A stretch of 30,596 nt of DNA from JANWZL01 sp041640815 (GCA_041640815.1 JBEPZO010000024.1:1-30596); one strand, 5' to 3'. Positions 10,684 through 19,367 are shown, counted from the stretch's first letter. Translations and numbers: made by a program. The notes: generated from the sequence alone by a model not told the origin.

Positions 10684-11972
10684 CAGGCGTTCCCCATGAG
10701 GGCTTCGAGTGAGAGGGGCTCGTCGGTGACTTGCGCGCGTTGCAGCACCCAATCGACGACGTTGTCTTCGAGCACCAAGGATTCGACCTCGCGCAGACGG
10801 TTGGCATCCTGATAGTACCACGCCACCACCTCGGCGGGGTCCTCATAGCTCTGCGCGAACTCCTCAATGCGCTGTCTGACCTGCTCGGGCTCGGCCTTGA
10901 TGTTCTGACTGCGCACGAGCTCATCGAGCAGGAGCGACAAGGCCACACGCCGCTTGGCCTGGGGTTCGAACACCTCTTCTTTCAGGTGGATGTCTTGGTC
11001 CCGCATGCCGCGCGCCTTCAGCTCATTGACGGCTCGGTCCAACAAGGCCCGGCGCTCCATCGCGACCAGGGCCTTGGGCACCTCGAACGGGGTGACCTCC
11101 AACAGGCCTTGCATCACCTGCTCTTTCACCTTCGCCTGGACGCGCCGCTTCGCCTCGCGCCGCAGGTTGGCCGCGATCTCTGCGCGCAGTTTCGCCACGT
11201 CGCCATCGTCAATGCCCAGGCTGCGGGCGAAATCCGCGTCAACCTCGGGCAGGTGGGCCTCATGCACGGCCTTGACGGTAACCTCGAAGGTCGCGGTCTT
11301 TCCCGCAAGCGCCTTGGCAAAGTAATCCTCGGGGAATGTGAGCTCGAAGCGCTTTTCTTCGCCTGGCCGCATGCCCAATAGCTGCGCCTCGAATTCCTTG
11401 AGCGTGCGACCCTCGCCAAGCACGATCGGATAATCACGCGCCTCACCGCCAGGGAAAGGCTCGCCGCCGATGCGGCCGACGTAGTCGACGTGCACGCGGT
11501 CGGTTGTCCGCGCTTCCCGATCCACGGCGCGGTAATGCAGCCGCTGCTTGCGCAGGATCTCCAGGGTGCGCTCGACGTCGGCATCGGTGACCTCGACCAC
11601 CGGGCGCGTCACCTTGATCTGGCTGACATCGCCGATGACGATCTCAGGGAAGACCTCGAAGGTCGCGCTAAACGCCGCCTCTCCCTCTCCACGATCGAAG
11701 CGGGGAACGCCCGCAACGGCGAGATTGTGCGCCCGTGCCGCCTCGGCAAAACCCCGCTGCAACGCCTCCCCCATGACCTCGCCGCGAATCTCGCTGCCAT
11801 AGCGCTGGGCGACGATCTTCAGCGGCGCCTTGCCGGGGCGAAAACCGGCGATACGCACCGTCTTGCTGAGCTGACGCAGGCGGCGGTCGACTTCCGTCTC
11901 GACCTCGGCCATGTTGAGTTGCAGGGTGATGCGGCGCTGCAGCCCTTCTAAGGTCTCTACTTGAGTATGCAT
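10683..11972 (-). CDS. tig: trigger factor
   Basis: A 429-residue ribosome-associated chaperone with peptidyl-prolyl isomerase activity that shields nascent chains. The N-terminal ribosome-binding domain (1-about 115) contains the signature GFRPGKAP. The FKBP-type domain is at about 160-245, with VHVDYVGRI, LGMRPGEEKRF and KTATFEVTVKAV. The helical C-terminal chaperone arms make up the rest. ATG 11972 has AAGGA upstream. It is the first protein gene of the tig-clpP-clpX-lon series, 28 bases after tRNA-Leu on the same strand. Confidence 0.96.
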
Positions 11973-12000
11973 CCGTGGTCCTTGAGCATCGATCTGAATC

Positions 12001-12086
12001 TGGTGCGAAAGGAGGGACTCGAACCCTCACGGGGGCTACCCGCTGGAACCTAAATCCAGTGCGTCTACCAATTCCGCCACTTTCGC
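12001..12086 (-). tRNA. tRNA-Leu (anticodon TAG)
   Basis: The 86-base class II tRNA has acceptor stem GCGAAAG/CTTTCGC, anticodon TAG in CTGGATTTAGGTTCCAG, a long variable arm (CGGG/CCCG) and encoded CCA at 12001-12003. A likely promoter region lies at about 12097-12132 on the minus strand (TATATT with CTGACA further up, but the spacing is not ideal), divergent from hpnC. Its position just before tig is usual in betaproteobacteria. Confidence 0.96.
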
Positions 12087-12154
12087 GTAAATTTCGAAGT
12101 GTAATATAGCATCCAAGGCTGTGTCAGTTTCCATCTCGTCGGGAAAGGATCGAG

Positions 12155-13162
12155 GTGGCAAGATCGATCGCTTCGAGCCGGCTGGCGCAGCTTGGCACAG
12201 CGCAAGCGCCCGGAAGCCGACCGCGCCAGCGCCCTAGCGCGTTAGCTTACAAAGCCACATGGACGATTAGGAAGATGCTGCAAGCCAATGGCCTCCTCTA
12301 CGCCGGCCACTACGAAAACTTTCCCGTCGCCTCGGTCTTGCTGCCCAGGCGCCTGCGCCAGCCCATACGGGTGATCTATCGCTTTGCCCGCAGCGCCGAC
12401 GACATCGCCGACGAAGGCGAGCTGCCGCCACAGCAGCGCTTGGCCGAATTGCAGCGTATGCGGCAGGAGCTTAACGCCATCTCCAGTGGCCAGATGCCTG
12501 TGGATCCGCTCATGGCGGAGCTGGCCCAGGTGATCCATGCCCACCGGCTGCCGATCCAGCCCTTTCATGATCTTCTGGATGCCTTCAGCCAGGATGTCAG
12601 CAAACACCGCTATGCCGATTTCGGCGAGCTGATGGCCTATTGCCGGAAGTCGGCCAATCCGATCGGCCGCCTGCTCCTGCATCTGTTCGGCGATGCGGAT
12701 GCTCGCCACCAGGCCTGGTCGGACGGTATCTGCTCGGCCTTGCAGCTGATCAACTTGCTGCAGGATGTGGCGCTGGACTACCGCAAAGGGCGCATCTATC
12801 TGCCACAAGACGAGATGGCGCGCTTTGGCATCAGCGAGCGCCAGATCGCCGAAGGCCGCGTCGATGCGCTTTGGCAACAATTCATGCGCTTCCAGATCGA
12901 GCGGGCACGCCGCATGCTCGCTGCCGGTGCGCCACTGGCGCGCGCCCTCACCGGTCGCATCGGCTTCGAGTTGCGCCTCATCGTGCTCGGTGGCGAGCGC
13001 ATCCTGTATAAGCTGCACGCGACGCGGGGCGATGTCTTCCGGCATCGCCCGGTGCTGCGCGGCGCGGATTGGCTGTACATGCTGCGCCGCGCCCTGCTGC
13101 CGGGCAGGCCGACCTTGCGCCGCCACAACTGCGGCAGCGGTGGCTGCGCTGGCCGAGGCTAG
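12155..13162 (+). CDS. hpnC: hydroxysqualene synthase HpnC
   Basis: A trans-isoprenyl diphosphate synthase-fold protein that would turn presqualene diphosphate into hydroxysqualene, the middle step of the HpnDCE route. The family start region GHYENFPVAS is followed by the metal-binding SADDIADEG and, in the second half, LLQDVALDYRKGRIYLP. The start is uncertain. GTG 12155 has a good ribosome site (AAAGGA, five bases away) and gives 335 residues. ATG 12275 gives 295 residues, closer to the family length, and begins just before the conserved part. The extra 40 residues are basic and unlike the family. The gene ends four bases before hpnD. It diverges from the tRNA-Leu/tig transcript. Confidence 0.92.
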   Translation: MARSIASSRLAQLGTAQAPGSRPRQRPSALAYKATWTIRKMLQANGLLYAGHYENFPVASVLLPRRLRQPIRVIYRFARSADDIADEGELPPQQRLAELQRMRQELNAISSGQMPVDPLMAELAQVIHAHRLPIQPFHDLLDAFSQDVSKHRYADFGELMAYCRKSANPIGRLLLHLFGDADARHQAWSDGICSALQLINLLQDVALDYRKGRIYLPQDEMARFGISERQIAEGRVDALWQQFMRFQIERARRMLAAGAPLARALTGRIGFELRLIVLGGERILYKLHATRGDVFRHRPVLRGADWLYMLRRALLPGRPTLRRHNCGSGGCAGRG

Positions 13163-13166
13163 GCGG

Positions 13167-14000
13167 ATGGACCCGTACCAGTATTGTCAAGACAAGGCCG
13201 CCGCCAGCGGCTCGAGTTTCTATCACGCCTTTCGATTCCTCCCACCCGTGAAGCGGCGCGCGATCACCGCCTTCTACGCCTTCTGCCGCGAGGTCGATGA
13301 CATCGCTGACGAGTGCCGGGATGCCGGTGTGGCGCGTCTGAAACTGGCGTGGTGGCGCGATGAGGTCGACCGCATGTACGCCGGCGTACCCACCCACCCC
13401 GTGACCCGGGCCTTGCGCCCGTTCGTCGAGGAGATCGGGATCGCCCGCGAGCAGCTTTTGGAGATCATGGACGGCGTTCAAATGGATCTCGATCAGACAC
13501 GCTACCCCGATTTTCGCAGCTTGCGGCTTTATTGCCATCGGGTGGCGGGAGTGGTAGGGGAAGTGTCGGCCCAGATCTTTGGCTACCACGAGCGGGCGAC
13601 GCTCAAATACGCCGGTTTGCTGGGGCTAGCCTTCCAGCTCACCAACATCATCCGCGACGTCGGCGAGGACGCACGCCGCGGCCGCATCTATCTGCCCCAA
13701 GACGAGATGCAGGCGCATGGCGTGAGCGAGGCGGAAGTCCTGGCCTTTCGCCCCAGCGACGCCTTCGTGCAACTGATGCGGTTCCAATACCAGCGTGCCA
13801 TCGCCACCTATGAGCAGGCCATCGCCCTGCTGCCGAGTACGGACCGTCGCCGCCAGCTACCTGGGCTGATCATGGCCGCCATCTATCGGGCCCTGTTGGA
13901 AGAGATCCGGCGTGACGGCTTCAACGTGCTTCATCACCGCATCGCCTTGCCACCGTGGCGCAAGCTTGGGATCGCCTGGTGGACTTGGCTGCGCGGCTAG
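13167..14000 (+). CDS. hpnD: presqualene diphosphate synthase HpnD
   Basis: A 277-residue enzyme of the squalene/phytoene synthase family that joins two farnesyl diphosphates into presqualene diphosphate. The two aspartate-rich metal sites are VDDIADECRD and NIIRDVGEDARRGRIYLP, and HRVAGVVGE lies between them. The open frame extends upstream into hpnC, but ATG 13167 (MDPYQYCQDKAAASGSSFYHAF) fits the family start and lies four bases after the hpnC stop, with GGCGG before it. The gene ends with TAG at 13998-14000, and the reading frame of hpnE continues directly behind that stop in the same frame. Confidence 0.95.
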   Translation: MDPYQYCQDKAAASGSSFYHAFRFLPPVKRRAITAFYAFCREVDDIADECRDAGVARLKLAWWRDEVDRMYAGVPTHPVTRALRPFVEEIGIAREQLLEIMDGVQMDLDQTRYPDFRSLRLYCHRVAGVVGEVSAQIFGYHERATLKYAGLLGLAFQLTNIIRDVGEDARRGRIYLPQDEMQAHGVSEAEVLAFRPSDAFVQLMRFQYQRAIATYEQAIALLPSTDRRRQLPGLIMAAIYRALLEEIRRDGFNVLHHRIALPPWRKLGIAWWTWLRG

Positions 14001-14012
14001 AGGGGGCAAAAA

Positions 14013-15290
14013 ATCACCGCGCCGGTCGCCGTAGTTGGCGGTGGTTGGGCCGGATTGGCCGCAGCCGTCGAACTTGCCGCCCATGGCCAGGAGGTGCTCC
14101 TCCTTGAGGCCGCTGCGCAATTGGGGGGCCGCGCCCGCTCGCTCGACTGGGCTGGCCTCCGTATCGACAACGGCCAGCACCTGTTCATCGGCGCCTACCG
14201 CGAGACCCTGCGCCTGCTGCGGCGGCTCGGGCGCGCCGATCGACTCGAACGGCGCGCGCTGCAGCTATCCTTGCCCGATTTCAGGCTGGCCCTGCCGCGT
14301 CTACCTGCCCCCTGGCACCTGGCTTGGGGACTCATGACGGCGAGGGGGCTCAGCCTACGGGACAAGTGGTCAGCGGCCGCCTTTATGCACGCCCTGCGCA
14401 AACGAGGCTTCAAGCTGCCGCACGACATGACGGCCATTGAGCTCCTGGTCAAGTCGAGGCAGTCGGCTAGACTGATCGACGCGCTTTGGGCGCCCATCGG
14501 GGTAGCGGCCCTCAACACTCCGTTGGCCGCTGCCTCTGCGCAAGTCTTTTGCAACGTCTTGCGTGACGGCCTCGCCGGTCGGCGCGCCGACAGCGACCTG
14601 TTGTTCCAGCGGACTGACCTGGACAGCCTTCTGCCGAGCGCCGCCGCCGAATACATCCGCCGTCAAGGCGGTGAGGTACGTCTGCGCACCCGCGTCAAGC
14701 GACTGGTGCACCAGGGGCGAGGCTATCGCCTCGTCGGCGCCGATGTCGAGGCCGCACGCGTCATCCTCGCCGTCCATCCGGCGCATGTGCCTGGGCTCGT
14801 TGCCCAGCTGCCGTCCATGGCGGCCCTGTGCAACGCGCTCGACAGCTATAGCTGGCAGCCCATCCTCACGCTGTGGCTGCGTTTCGCCCGCCCGCTCGCC
14901 CTGCCCTACCCCATGCTGGCCCTGGGCAGCGGCCAAAGCCCTTGGGTGTTCGATCGCCAAGACCTGGCCCCTGGCCTGATCAGCCTGGTGCTGAGCGCCG
15001 AGGGCCCCCACCTCGACCTGCCCGGTGAGACCTTACTGGCGCAAAGTCTTGCACGTCTAGCCGACCGGCTCGGGCCATTGCCGCCGCTAGCAGGCTGGAA
15101 GCGCATCGTCGAGAAGCGGGCGACCTTCGCCTGCCGGCCCGGCCTACCCAGGCCCGGGAACCGCACCCCTCTACCCGGGCTATATCTGGCCGGCGACTAC
15201 ACCTACGGCGACTATCCCGCCACCCTGGAGGGTGCGGTGCGCAGCGGCGTAGAATGCGCGCGTCTGATCCTTGCCCAAAGCCATGTCTAG
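14013..15290 (+). CDS. hpnE: hydroxysqualene dehydroxylase HpnE, probable ATC start
   Basis: A flavin-dependent amine-oxidase-like enzyme that removes the hydroxyl of hydroxysqualene to give squalene. The dinucleotide-binding motif VAVVGGGWAG begins at residue 5 when counted from codon 14013, followed by ELAAHGQEVLLLEAAAQLGGRA. The C-terminal GLYLAGDYTYGDYPATLEGAVRSG is the typical FAD-contact end. No ATG, GTG or TTG occurs between the hpnD stop (13998-14000) and the TTG at 14055, and starting at that TTG would remove the glycine motif. ATC at 14013 has AGGGGG six bases upstream, so I annotate it as the start (425 residues). Read-through of the hpnD amber stop or a sequence error are alternatives. 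It overlaps the next gene by eight bases. Confidence 0.88.
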   Translation: MTAPVAVVGGGWAGLAAAVELAAHGQEVLLLEAAAQLGGRARSLDWAGLRIDNGQHLFIGAYRETLRLLRRLGRADRLERRALQLSLPDFRLALPRLPAPWHLAWGLMTARGLSLRDKWSAAAFMHALRKRGFKLPHDMTAIELLVKSRQSARLIDALWAPIGVAALNTPLAAASAQVFCNVLRDGLAGRRADSDLLFQRTDLDSLLPSAAAEYIRRQGGEVRLRTRVKRLVHQGRGYRLVGADVEAARVILAVHPAHVPGLVAQLPSMAALCNALDSYSWQPILTLWLRFARPLALPYPMLALGSGQSPWVFDRQDLAPGLISLVLSAEGPHLDLPGETLLAQSLARLADRLGPLPPLAGWKRIVEKRATFACRPGLPRPGNRTPLPGLYLAGDYTYGDYPATLEGAVRSGVECARLILAQSHV

Positions 15291-16023
15291 CATGTCCATA
15301 TCAACTACCCTCACCAACCGCGTTATCCTGGTCACGGGCGCCGGGCAGGGGCTCGGGCGGGCGGCCGCCCTGGCCTTCGCCGCGGCGGGCGCGACCGTCA
15401 TCCTCCTCGGCCGCACGGTGGCCAAGCTGGAGACGGTCTATGACGAGATCATCCGCGCCGGCGGCCCGCAGCCGGCCATCCTGCCAGTCGACCTGGCCGC
15501 TGCCCAGGACAAGGACTTCGACCTCTTGGCGCAGACCATCGACTCGCAGCTCGGGGCCCTGGATGGCATCCTGCATTGCGCCAACGCCTTCATCAACCTC
15601 TCCCCCCTGGCGCTGCAAAGCGTCGAGCAATGGCTTAGGCTGCTGCGGGTCAACACCCTCGCCCCCTTTGCCCTCAACCGCGCCTGCCTGCCCCTGCTCA
15701 AGCGCTCGCCGGATGCCTCCGTCATCCTGGTCGGCGAGACGCATGGCCATCGCCCGGCCGCCTACTGGGGCGGCTTTGCTGTGTCGAAGGCGGCGCTCGA
15801 GGCCTATTTCCACATCCAGGCCGACGAGTGGGCGGATGAGCCCAACCTGCGCATCAATCTGGTCATCCCTGGCCCGATCCGCTCCCCCCTGCGCGCCCGT
15901 ACCCACCCAGCGGAGGACGCTGCCAAGCTACCGGAACCGCAGGCGCTCTGCCCCCTACTCCTCCACCTGATGGGCCCCGAGGGGCGTGATCGGCGCGGTG
16001 AGACGATCGAGTTTCGGCCTTGA
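15283..16023 (+). CDS. YciK-like short-chain dehydrogenase lacking the catalytic Tyr and Ser
   Basis: A 246-residue Rossmann-fold protein resembling E. coli YciK. The cofactor motif TGAGQGLG is at residues 18-25, LLGRTVAKLE marks the second strand, and the C-terminus contains LLLHLMGPEGRDRRGETIEF, as in YciK. The active-site block reads YWGGFAVSK: Lys169 is kept but Phe165 takes the place of the catalytic Tyr. Glu152 is found where the catalytic Ser is expected. Tyr161 could conceivably substitute. Its reaction is unknown to me. ATG 15283 overlaps hpnE by eight bases; ATG 15292 is the other choice, and neither has a clear ribosome site, so translation is probably coupled to hpnE. Confidence 0.88.
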   Translation: MSSMSISTTLTNRVILVTGAGQGLGRAAALAFAAAGATVILLGRTVAKLETVYDEIIRAGGPQPAILPVDLAAAQDKDFDLLAQTIDSQLGALDGILHCANAFINLSPLALQSVEQWLRLLRVNTLAPFALNRACLPLLKRSPDASVILVGETHGHRPAAYWGGFAVSKAALEAYFHIQADEWADEPNLRINLVIPGPIRSPLRARTHPAEDAAKLPEPQALCPLLLHLMGPEGRDRRGETIEFRP

Positions 16024-16133
16024 ACGGCTTGGCCGTCGAAGATCATGGCGCACAGCGGGCGACCGTCCCTCGCCAAAGGGCCGGCCGGCCCCCTCCAGGT
16101 CAAGCGCAGAAGCCAAGGCGACGCACCCGGATG

Positions 16134-16160
16134 AAAAAAACGGCTGCCCGCAGGCAGCCG
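16134..16160 (-). terminator. intrinsic terminator of the DP-repeat protein gene
   Basis: CGGCTGCC (16141-16148) and GGCAGCCG (16153-16160) make a perfect 8-base-pair stem with a 4-base loop. On the minus strand the stem is followed by seven T (16140-16134). It lies 21 bases after the stop codon of the minus-strand gene. Confidence 0.88.
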
Positions 16161-16181
16161 TCAGCTTGGAGGCGATACCGG

Positions 16182-17018
16182 TTACTTCTTGCTGTCGGCA
16201 GACGGTGTTGCAGCCGTGGCTGGCGCCGTGAACAGCTGCGTCCAGGCGTTGGGATCGAAGGGGTTGAACACGGCGGGGGCAGTAGCCGTCGCTGGCGTAG
16301 CGCCATAACCGGTCGTCGCGCCCCAAGGATTGGCGACAGTCTGCGCCTGCGCCACAGTGGGGTTCAGGAAGCCCGCCCACATCGGGCCGTAGGTCTTGGG
16401 ATCCATGGCTGCGGCCAGCCAGCCCATGTAGTAGTTGGGGTTGATCGGCGCCACCATCAGGTTGATCGCCTTCGGGTCCAGCGGCGCCATCATCCACTTC
16501 ATGTACATGCCCGGGTTGAGGGTGTTCAGCATCATGCCCCACAGCTTCGGGTCCAGCGGCAGCATCGCCCAGCGCAGCATCTTGCCCGGGTCGGTCATCG
16601 TCGTCACCAGCGCCGTGTAAAAGTTCGGGTCCATGCTGGCCGCCAGCCAACGCATGTAGACATTGGGGTCGGCAAACTCCGCCACGTTGCGGTAGGCCCC
16701 CGGGTCAACCATGCTGCCAAACATGCGCAACCAGCCCGCCGGATCCATAACCATGGTACCCATCGTGGTGTAAAAACCCGGCTCGGTCACCGCACTAAAC
16801 CACGGCACGAACACCTTCGGATCCTTAAAGGCCGACATGTTCTGCGTAAAGTCACTCATCCGATTGAGCCACGCCTCCGCCGTCTGCGGCACCGGCTTGG
16901 CCGGCTGCGCGGCTGTCGCGCTGGCCGATGGGGCCTGCTCGGCGGCGAGGACAGTGAAGGCCGGCGCACTGAAGAGCGGCAAAAGCGTCATGGCAAGGCA
17001 TAGGGGTCTGATCTTCAT
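16182..17018 (-). CDS. exported protein of twelve 12-13-residue DP repeats, function unknown
   Basis: I do not recognise this 278-residue protein. Residues 1-26 are a clear signal peptide ending near VLAA, followed by an Ala/Pro linker and a predicted helix at 46-64. Residues 66-218 consist of twelve back-to-back units of 12 or 13 residues. Each unit starts with Asp-Pro, Asn-Pro or Glu-Pro, usually has Tyr, Trp or Phe at position 5, and ends with hydrophobic or Met residues; the unit starts are 66, 79, 92, 105, 117, 130, 143, 156, 168, 181, 193 and 206. The part after the signal has about 20 methionines and no cysteine. The tail (230-278) is Ala/Thr/Pro-rich with two more NP/DP pairs. ATG 17018 has GAGGA seven bases upstream; a longer frame upstream has no ribosome site. 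The gene is alone, convergent to the hpn cluster, with its own terminator. A solenoid or envelope-associated structural role is only a guess. Confidence 0.85.
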   Translation of the reverse strand: MKIRPLCLAMTLLPLFSAPAFTVLAAEQAPSASATAAQPAKPVPQTAEAWLNRMSDFTQNMSAFKDPKVFVPWFSAVTEPGFYTTMGTMVMDPAGWLRMFGSMVDPGAYRNVAEFADPNVYMRWLAASMDPNFYTALVTTMTDPGKMLRWAMLPLDPKLWGMMLNTLNPGMYMKWMMAPLDPKAINLMVAPINPNYYMGWLAAAMDPKTYGPMWAGFLNPTVAQAQTVANPWGATTGYGATPATATAPAVFNPFDPNAWTQLFTAPATAATPSADSKK

Positions 17019-17261
17019 GGCATATCCTCGGCGTGTGGTTGGCAAAGGGTGGGGAAGGACGCTAAATGCCCTGCGCTTGGGCGCATGCTCGGCTGCGTAG
17101 ACCTTGGCTCGCCGATGAAAGAGTCGCGGCGATGAGGCCCAAGCGCCAGCCCTGATGAGCGCCTCCCTGGTCGTTTCGTATCCTGCGATATTGTATGTGC
17201 ATGGGGTTGACGCCGATGCGACGCGGCGCTTCGGAGCGCGTCAGCGCAGCGAGCTGTTGCA
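17019..17261. other. intergenic region before the DP-repeat gene
   Basis: About 240 bases separate the hppA terminator from the DP-repeat gene. Its promoter must lie here on the minus strand, but I see no good -35/-10 pair. No gene is supported. Confidence 0.4.
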
Positions 17262-17297
17262 GAAAAGCAAAGCGGGTGGGCTTGCCACCCCACCCGC
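17262..17297 (-). terminator. intrinsic terminator after hppA
   Basis: GCGGGTGGG (17272-17280) and CCCACCCGC (17289-17297) form a perfect 9-base-pair stem with an 8-base loop. Read on the minus strand it is followed by TTTGCTTTTC. It starts about 20 bases after the hppA stop. Confidence 0.8.
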
Positions 17298-17318
17298 CGC
17301 GCTTGCCCACGCCCGGGC

Positions 17319-19367
17319 TCAAGCCACTGCTGGGAGCAACGGCACGATCAGCAGCGCGACGATGTTGATGATCTTGATCAGGGGGTTGACCGCCGGGCCG
17401 GCCGTGTCTTTGTAGGGATCCCCCACCGTGTCACCGGTCACCGCCGCCTTGTGGGCATCGCTGCCCTTGCCGCCGTAGTTGCCCTCCTCGATGTACTTCT
17501 TGGCGTTATCCCAGGCGCCACCGCCGGTGGTCATGGAGATGGCGACGAAGATGCCGGTGATGATGGCGCCGAGCAGCACGCCACCGAGCGCCTTCGGCCC
17601 GAGGATCAACCCCACCAGCACGGGGATCAATACCGGCAGCAAGGAGGGGAGCATCATCTCCTTGATCGCCGCCTTGGTCAGCATATCCACCGCCTTGGAG
17701 TAATCGGGCTTGGCGGTGCCCTCCATGATGCCGGCGATCTCGCGGAACTGGCGTCTGACCTCGATCACCACTGAGCCTGCAGCGCGTCCGACGGCCTCCA
17801 TCGCCATGGCGCCGAAGAGGTAGGGCACCATGCCGCCGATGAACAGACCGATGATCACCATGTGATCGGACAGGTCGAAGCTTAAGCGCTGACCGGCCGC
17901 CTCCAAGGCATGCGTGTAGTCGGCGAACAGCACCAGCGCGGCAAGGCCGGCCGAGCCGATGGCATAGCCCTTGGTCACCGCCTTGGTGGTGTTGCCGACG
18001 GCGTCCAAGGGGTCGGTGATGTTGCGGATCTCTTTCGGCAGGTCGGCCATCTCGGCGATGCCGCCGGCGTTGTCGGTCACCGGCCCATAGGCGTCCAGGG
18101 CGACGATGATGCCGGTCATCGACAGCATGGAGGTAGCGGCAATGGCAATGCCATACAGGCCACCGAGCGCATAGGCCCCCCAGATGGCCAGGCAGACGGC
18201 GATCACCGGGGCGGCGGTCGCCTTCATCGACACGCCCAAACCGGCGATGATGTTGGTGCCATGGCCGGTGGTGGAGGCCTCGGCGATGTGGCGCACCGGG
18301 CTGAACTCGCTGGCGGTGTAGTACTCGGTGATGACCACCATGGCGGCGGTCAGGGCCAGGCCGATCAAGGCCGCCAGATACAGATTGAGGGCCGATACCG
18401 TCTCGCCGTTGGCCAGGGTCAGGCTATCGCCCAACATCCAGGTGGTGACGGGATAGAAGGCGATGACGGCGATGAGGCCGGAGACGATGAGGCCGCGATA
18501 GAGGGCGCTCATGATCTTGCCGCCTTCACTGGCTTTGACGAAAAAGGTGCCGATGATGGAGGCGATGATCGATACGCCGCCGAGCACGAGCGGATAGATC
18601 ACCGCATCGACGCTCTCGCCGGCAACCATCAGGCTGCCGAGCAGCATGGTGGCGATGATGGTGACGGCGTAGGTCTCGAACAGGTCGGCGGCCATGCCGG
18701 CGCAGTCGCCGACGTTGTCGCCGACGTTGTCGGCGATCACCGCCGGGTTGCGCGGATCGTCCTCCGGGATGCCAGCCTCGACCTTGCCGACCAGGTCGGC
18801 GCCCACATCCGCCCCCTTGGTGAAGATGCCGCCGCCAAGACGCGCGAAGATGGAGATCAGCGAGCCGCCGAAGCCCAGACCCACCAGGGCATGCAGGCTG
18901 TCATCGGTGGACAGCCCCATGGCCGTGAGGATGGCGTAGTAGCCCGCCACGCCCAACAGACCCAGGCCGACGACCAGCAGGCCGGTGACGGCACCGCCCT
19001 TGAAGGCGACGTTGAGTGCAGCATTGAGCCCTTTGTGCGCTGCCTCGGCAGTGCGCACGTTGGCGCGTACCGAGACGTTCATGCCGATGAAGCCGGCCGC
19101 GCCGGAGAGGATGGCGCCGATGGCGAAGCCGATCGCCGTCTTGAGGGAGAGAAACACCGCCAGCAGCACGAACAACACCACACCCACCAGGGCGATGGTG
19201 CTGTACTGGCGCTTGAGGTAGGCCTGCGCCCCCTCTTGTACCGCCGCTGCAATCGCGCGCATGCGCTCGTTGCCGGTCGGCAAGCCCATGATCCAATTGA
19301 TGGATAGGACGCCATAGGCCAAGGCCAACGCCCCCGCCACGAGGGCGAATATCAGACCTTCATTCAT
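17319..19367 (-). CDS. hppA: membrane-bound H+-pumping pyrophosphatase, K+-independent type
   Basis: A 682-residue integral membrane pump with about 16 hydrophobic segments, coupling PPi hydrolysis to proton export, or making PPi from the gradient when reversed. The substrate site DVGADLVGKVEAGIPEDDPR, the following DNVGDNVGDCAGMAADLFE, and the C-terminal GDTVGDPYKDTAGPAVNPL are all intact. In the diagnostic segment GNTTKAVTKGYAIGSA a Lys stands where K+-dependent enzymes have Ala, which assigns it to the K+-independent, H+-translocating class. ATG 19367 has AGGAGA upstream. It follows pfp and a small gene on the same strand; pfp and V-type PPase genes are known neighbours in methanotrophs, where they act together in PPi metabolism. 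A terminator follows. Confidence 0.96.
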   Translation of the reverse strand: MNEGLIFALVAGALALAYGVLSINWIMGLPTGNERMRAIAAAVQEGAQAYLKRQYSTIALVGVVLFVLLAVFLSLKTAIGFAIGAILSGAAGFIGMNVSVRANVRTAEAAHKGLNAALNVAFKGGAVTGLLVVGLGLLGVAGYYAILTAMGLSTDDSLHALVGLGFGGSLISIFARLGGGIFTKGADVGADLVGKVEAGIPEDDPRNPAVIADNVGDNVGDCAGMAADLFETYAVTIIATMLLGSLMVAGESVDAVIYPLVLGGVSIIASIIGTFFVKASEGGKIMSALYRGLIVSGLIAVIAFYPVTTWMLGDSLTLANGETVSALNLYLAALIGLALTAAMVVITEYYTASEFSPVRHIAEASTTGHGTNIIAGLGVSMKATAAPVIAVCLAIWGAYALGGLYGIAIAATSMLSMTGIIVALDAYGPVTDNAGGIAEMADLPKEIRNITDPLDAVGNTTKAVTKGYAIGSAGLAALVLFADYTHALEAAGQRLSFDLSDHMVIIGLFIGGMVPYLFGAMAMEAVGRAAGSVVIEVRRQFREIAGIMEGTAKPDYSKAVDMLTKAAIKEMMLPSLLPVLIPVLVGLILGPKALGGVLLGAIITGIFVAISMTTGGGAWDNAKKYIEEGNYGGKGSDAHKAAVTGDTVGDPYKDTAGPAVNPLIKIINIVALLIVPLLPAVA

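Noticed and set aside
12242..13126. Minus-strand open frame of 294 codons opposite hpnC
   Set aside because: It is the antisense shadow of a recognised enzyme gene in GC-rich DNA, with no family match.
14055..15290. hpnE beginning at TTG 14055
   Set aside because: This start removes the glycine-rich flavin-binding motif encoded just upstream in the same frame, and it has no ribosome site.
17910..19307. Long plus-strand open frame (465 codons) opposite hppA
   Set aside because: It is the mirror of hppA, rich in Gly, Asp, His and Gln, and resembles no protein; hppA is certain.
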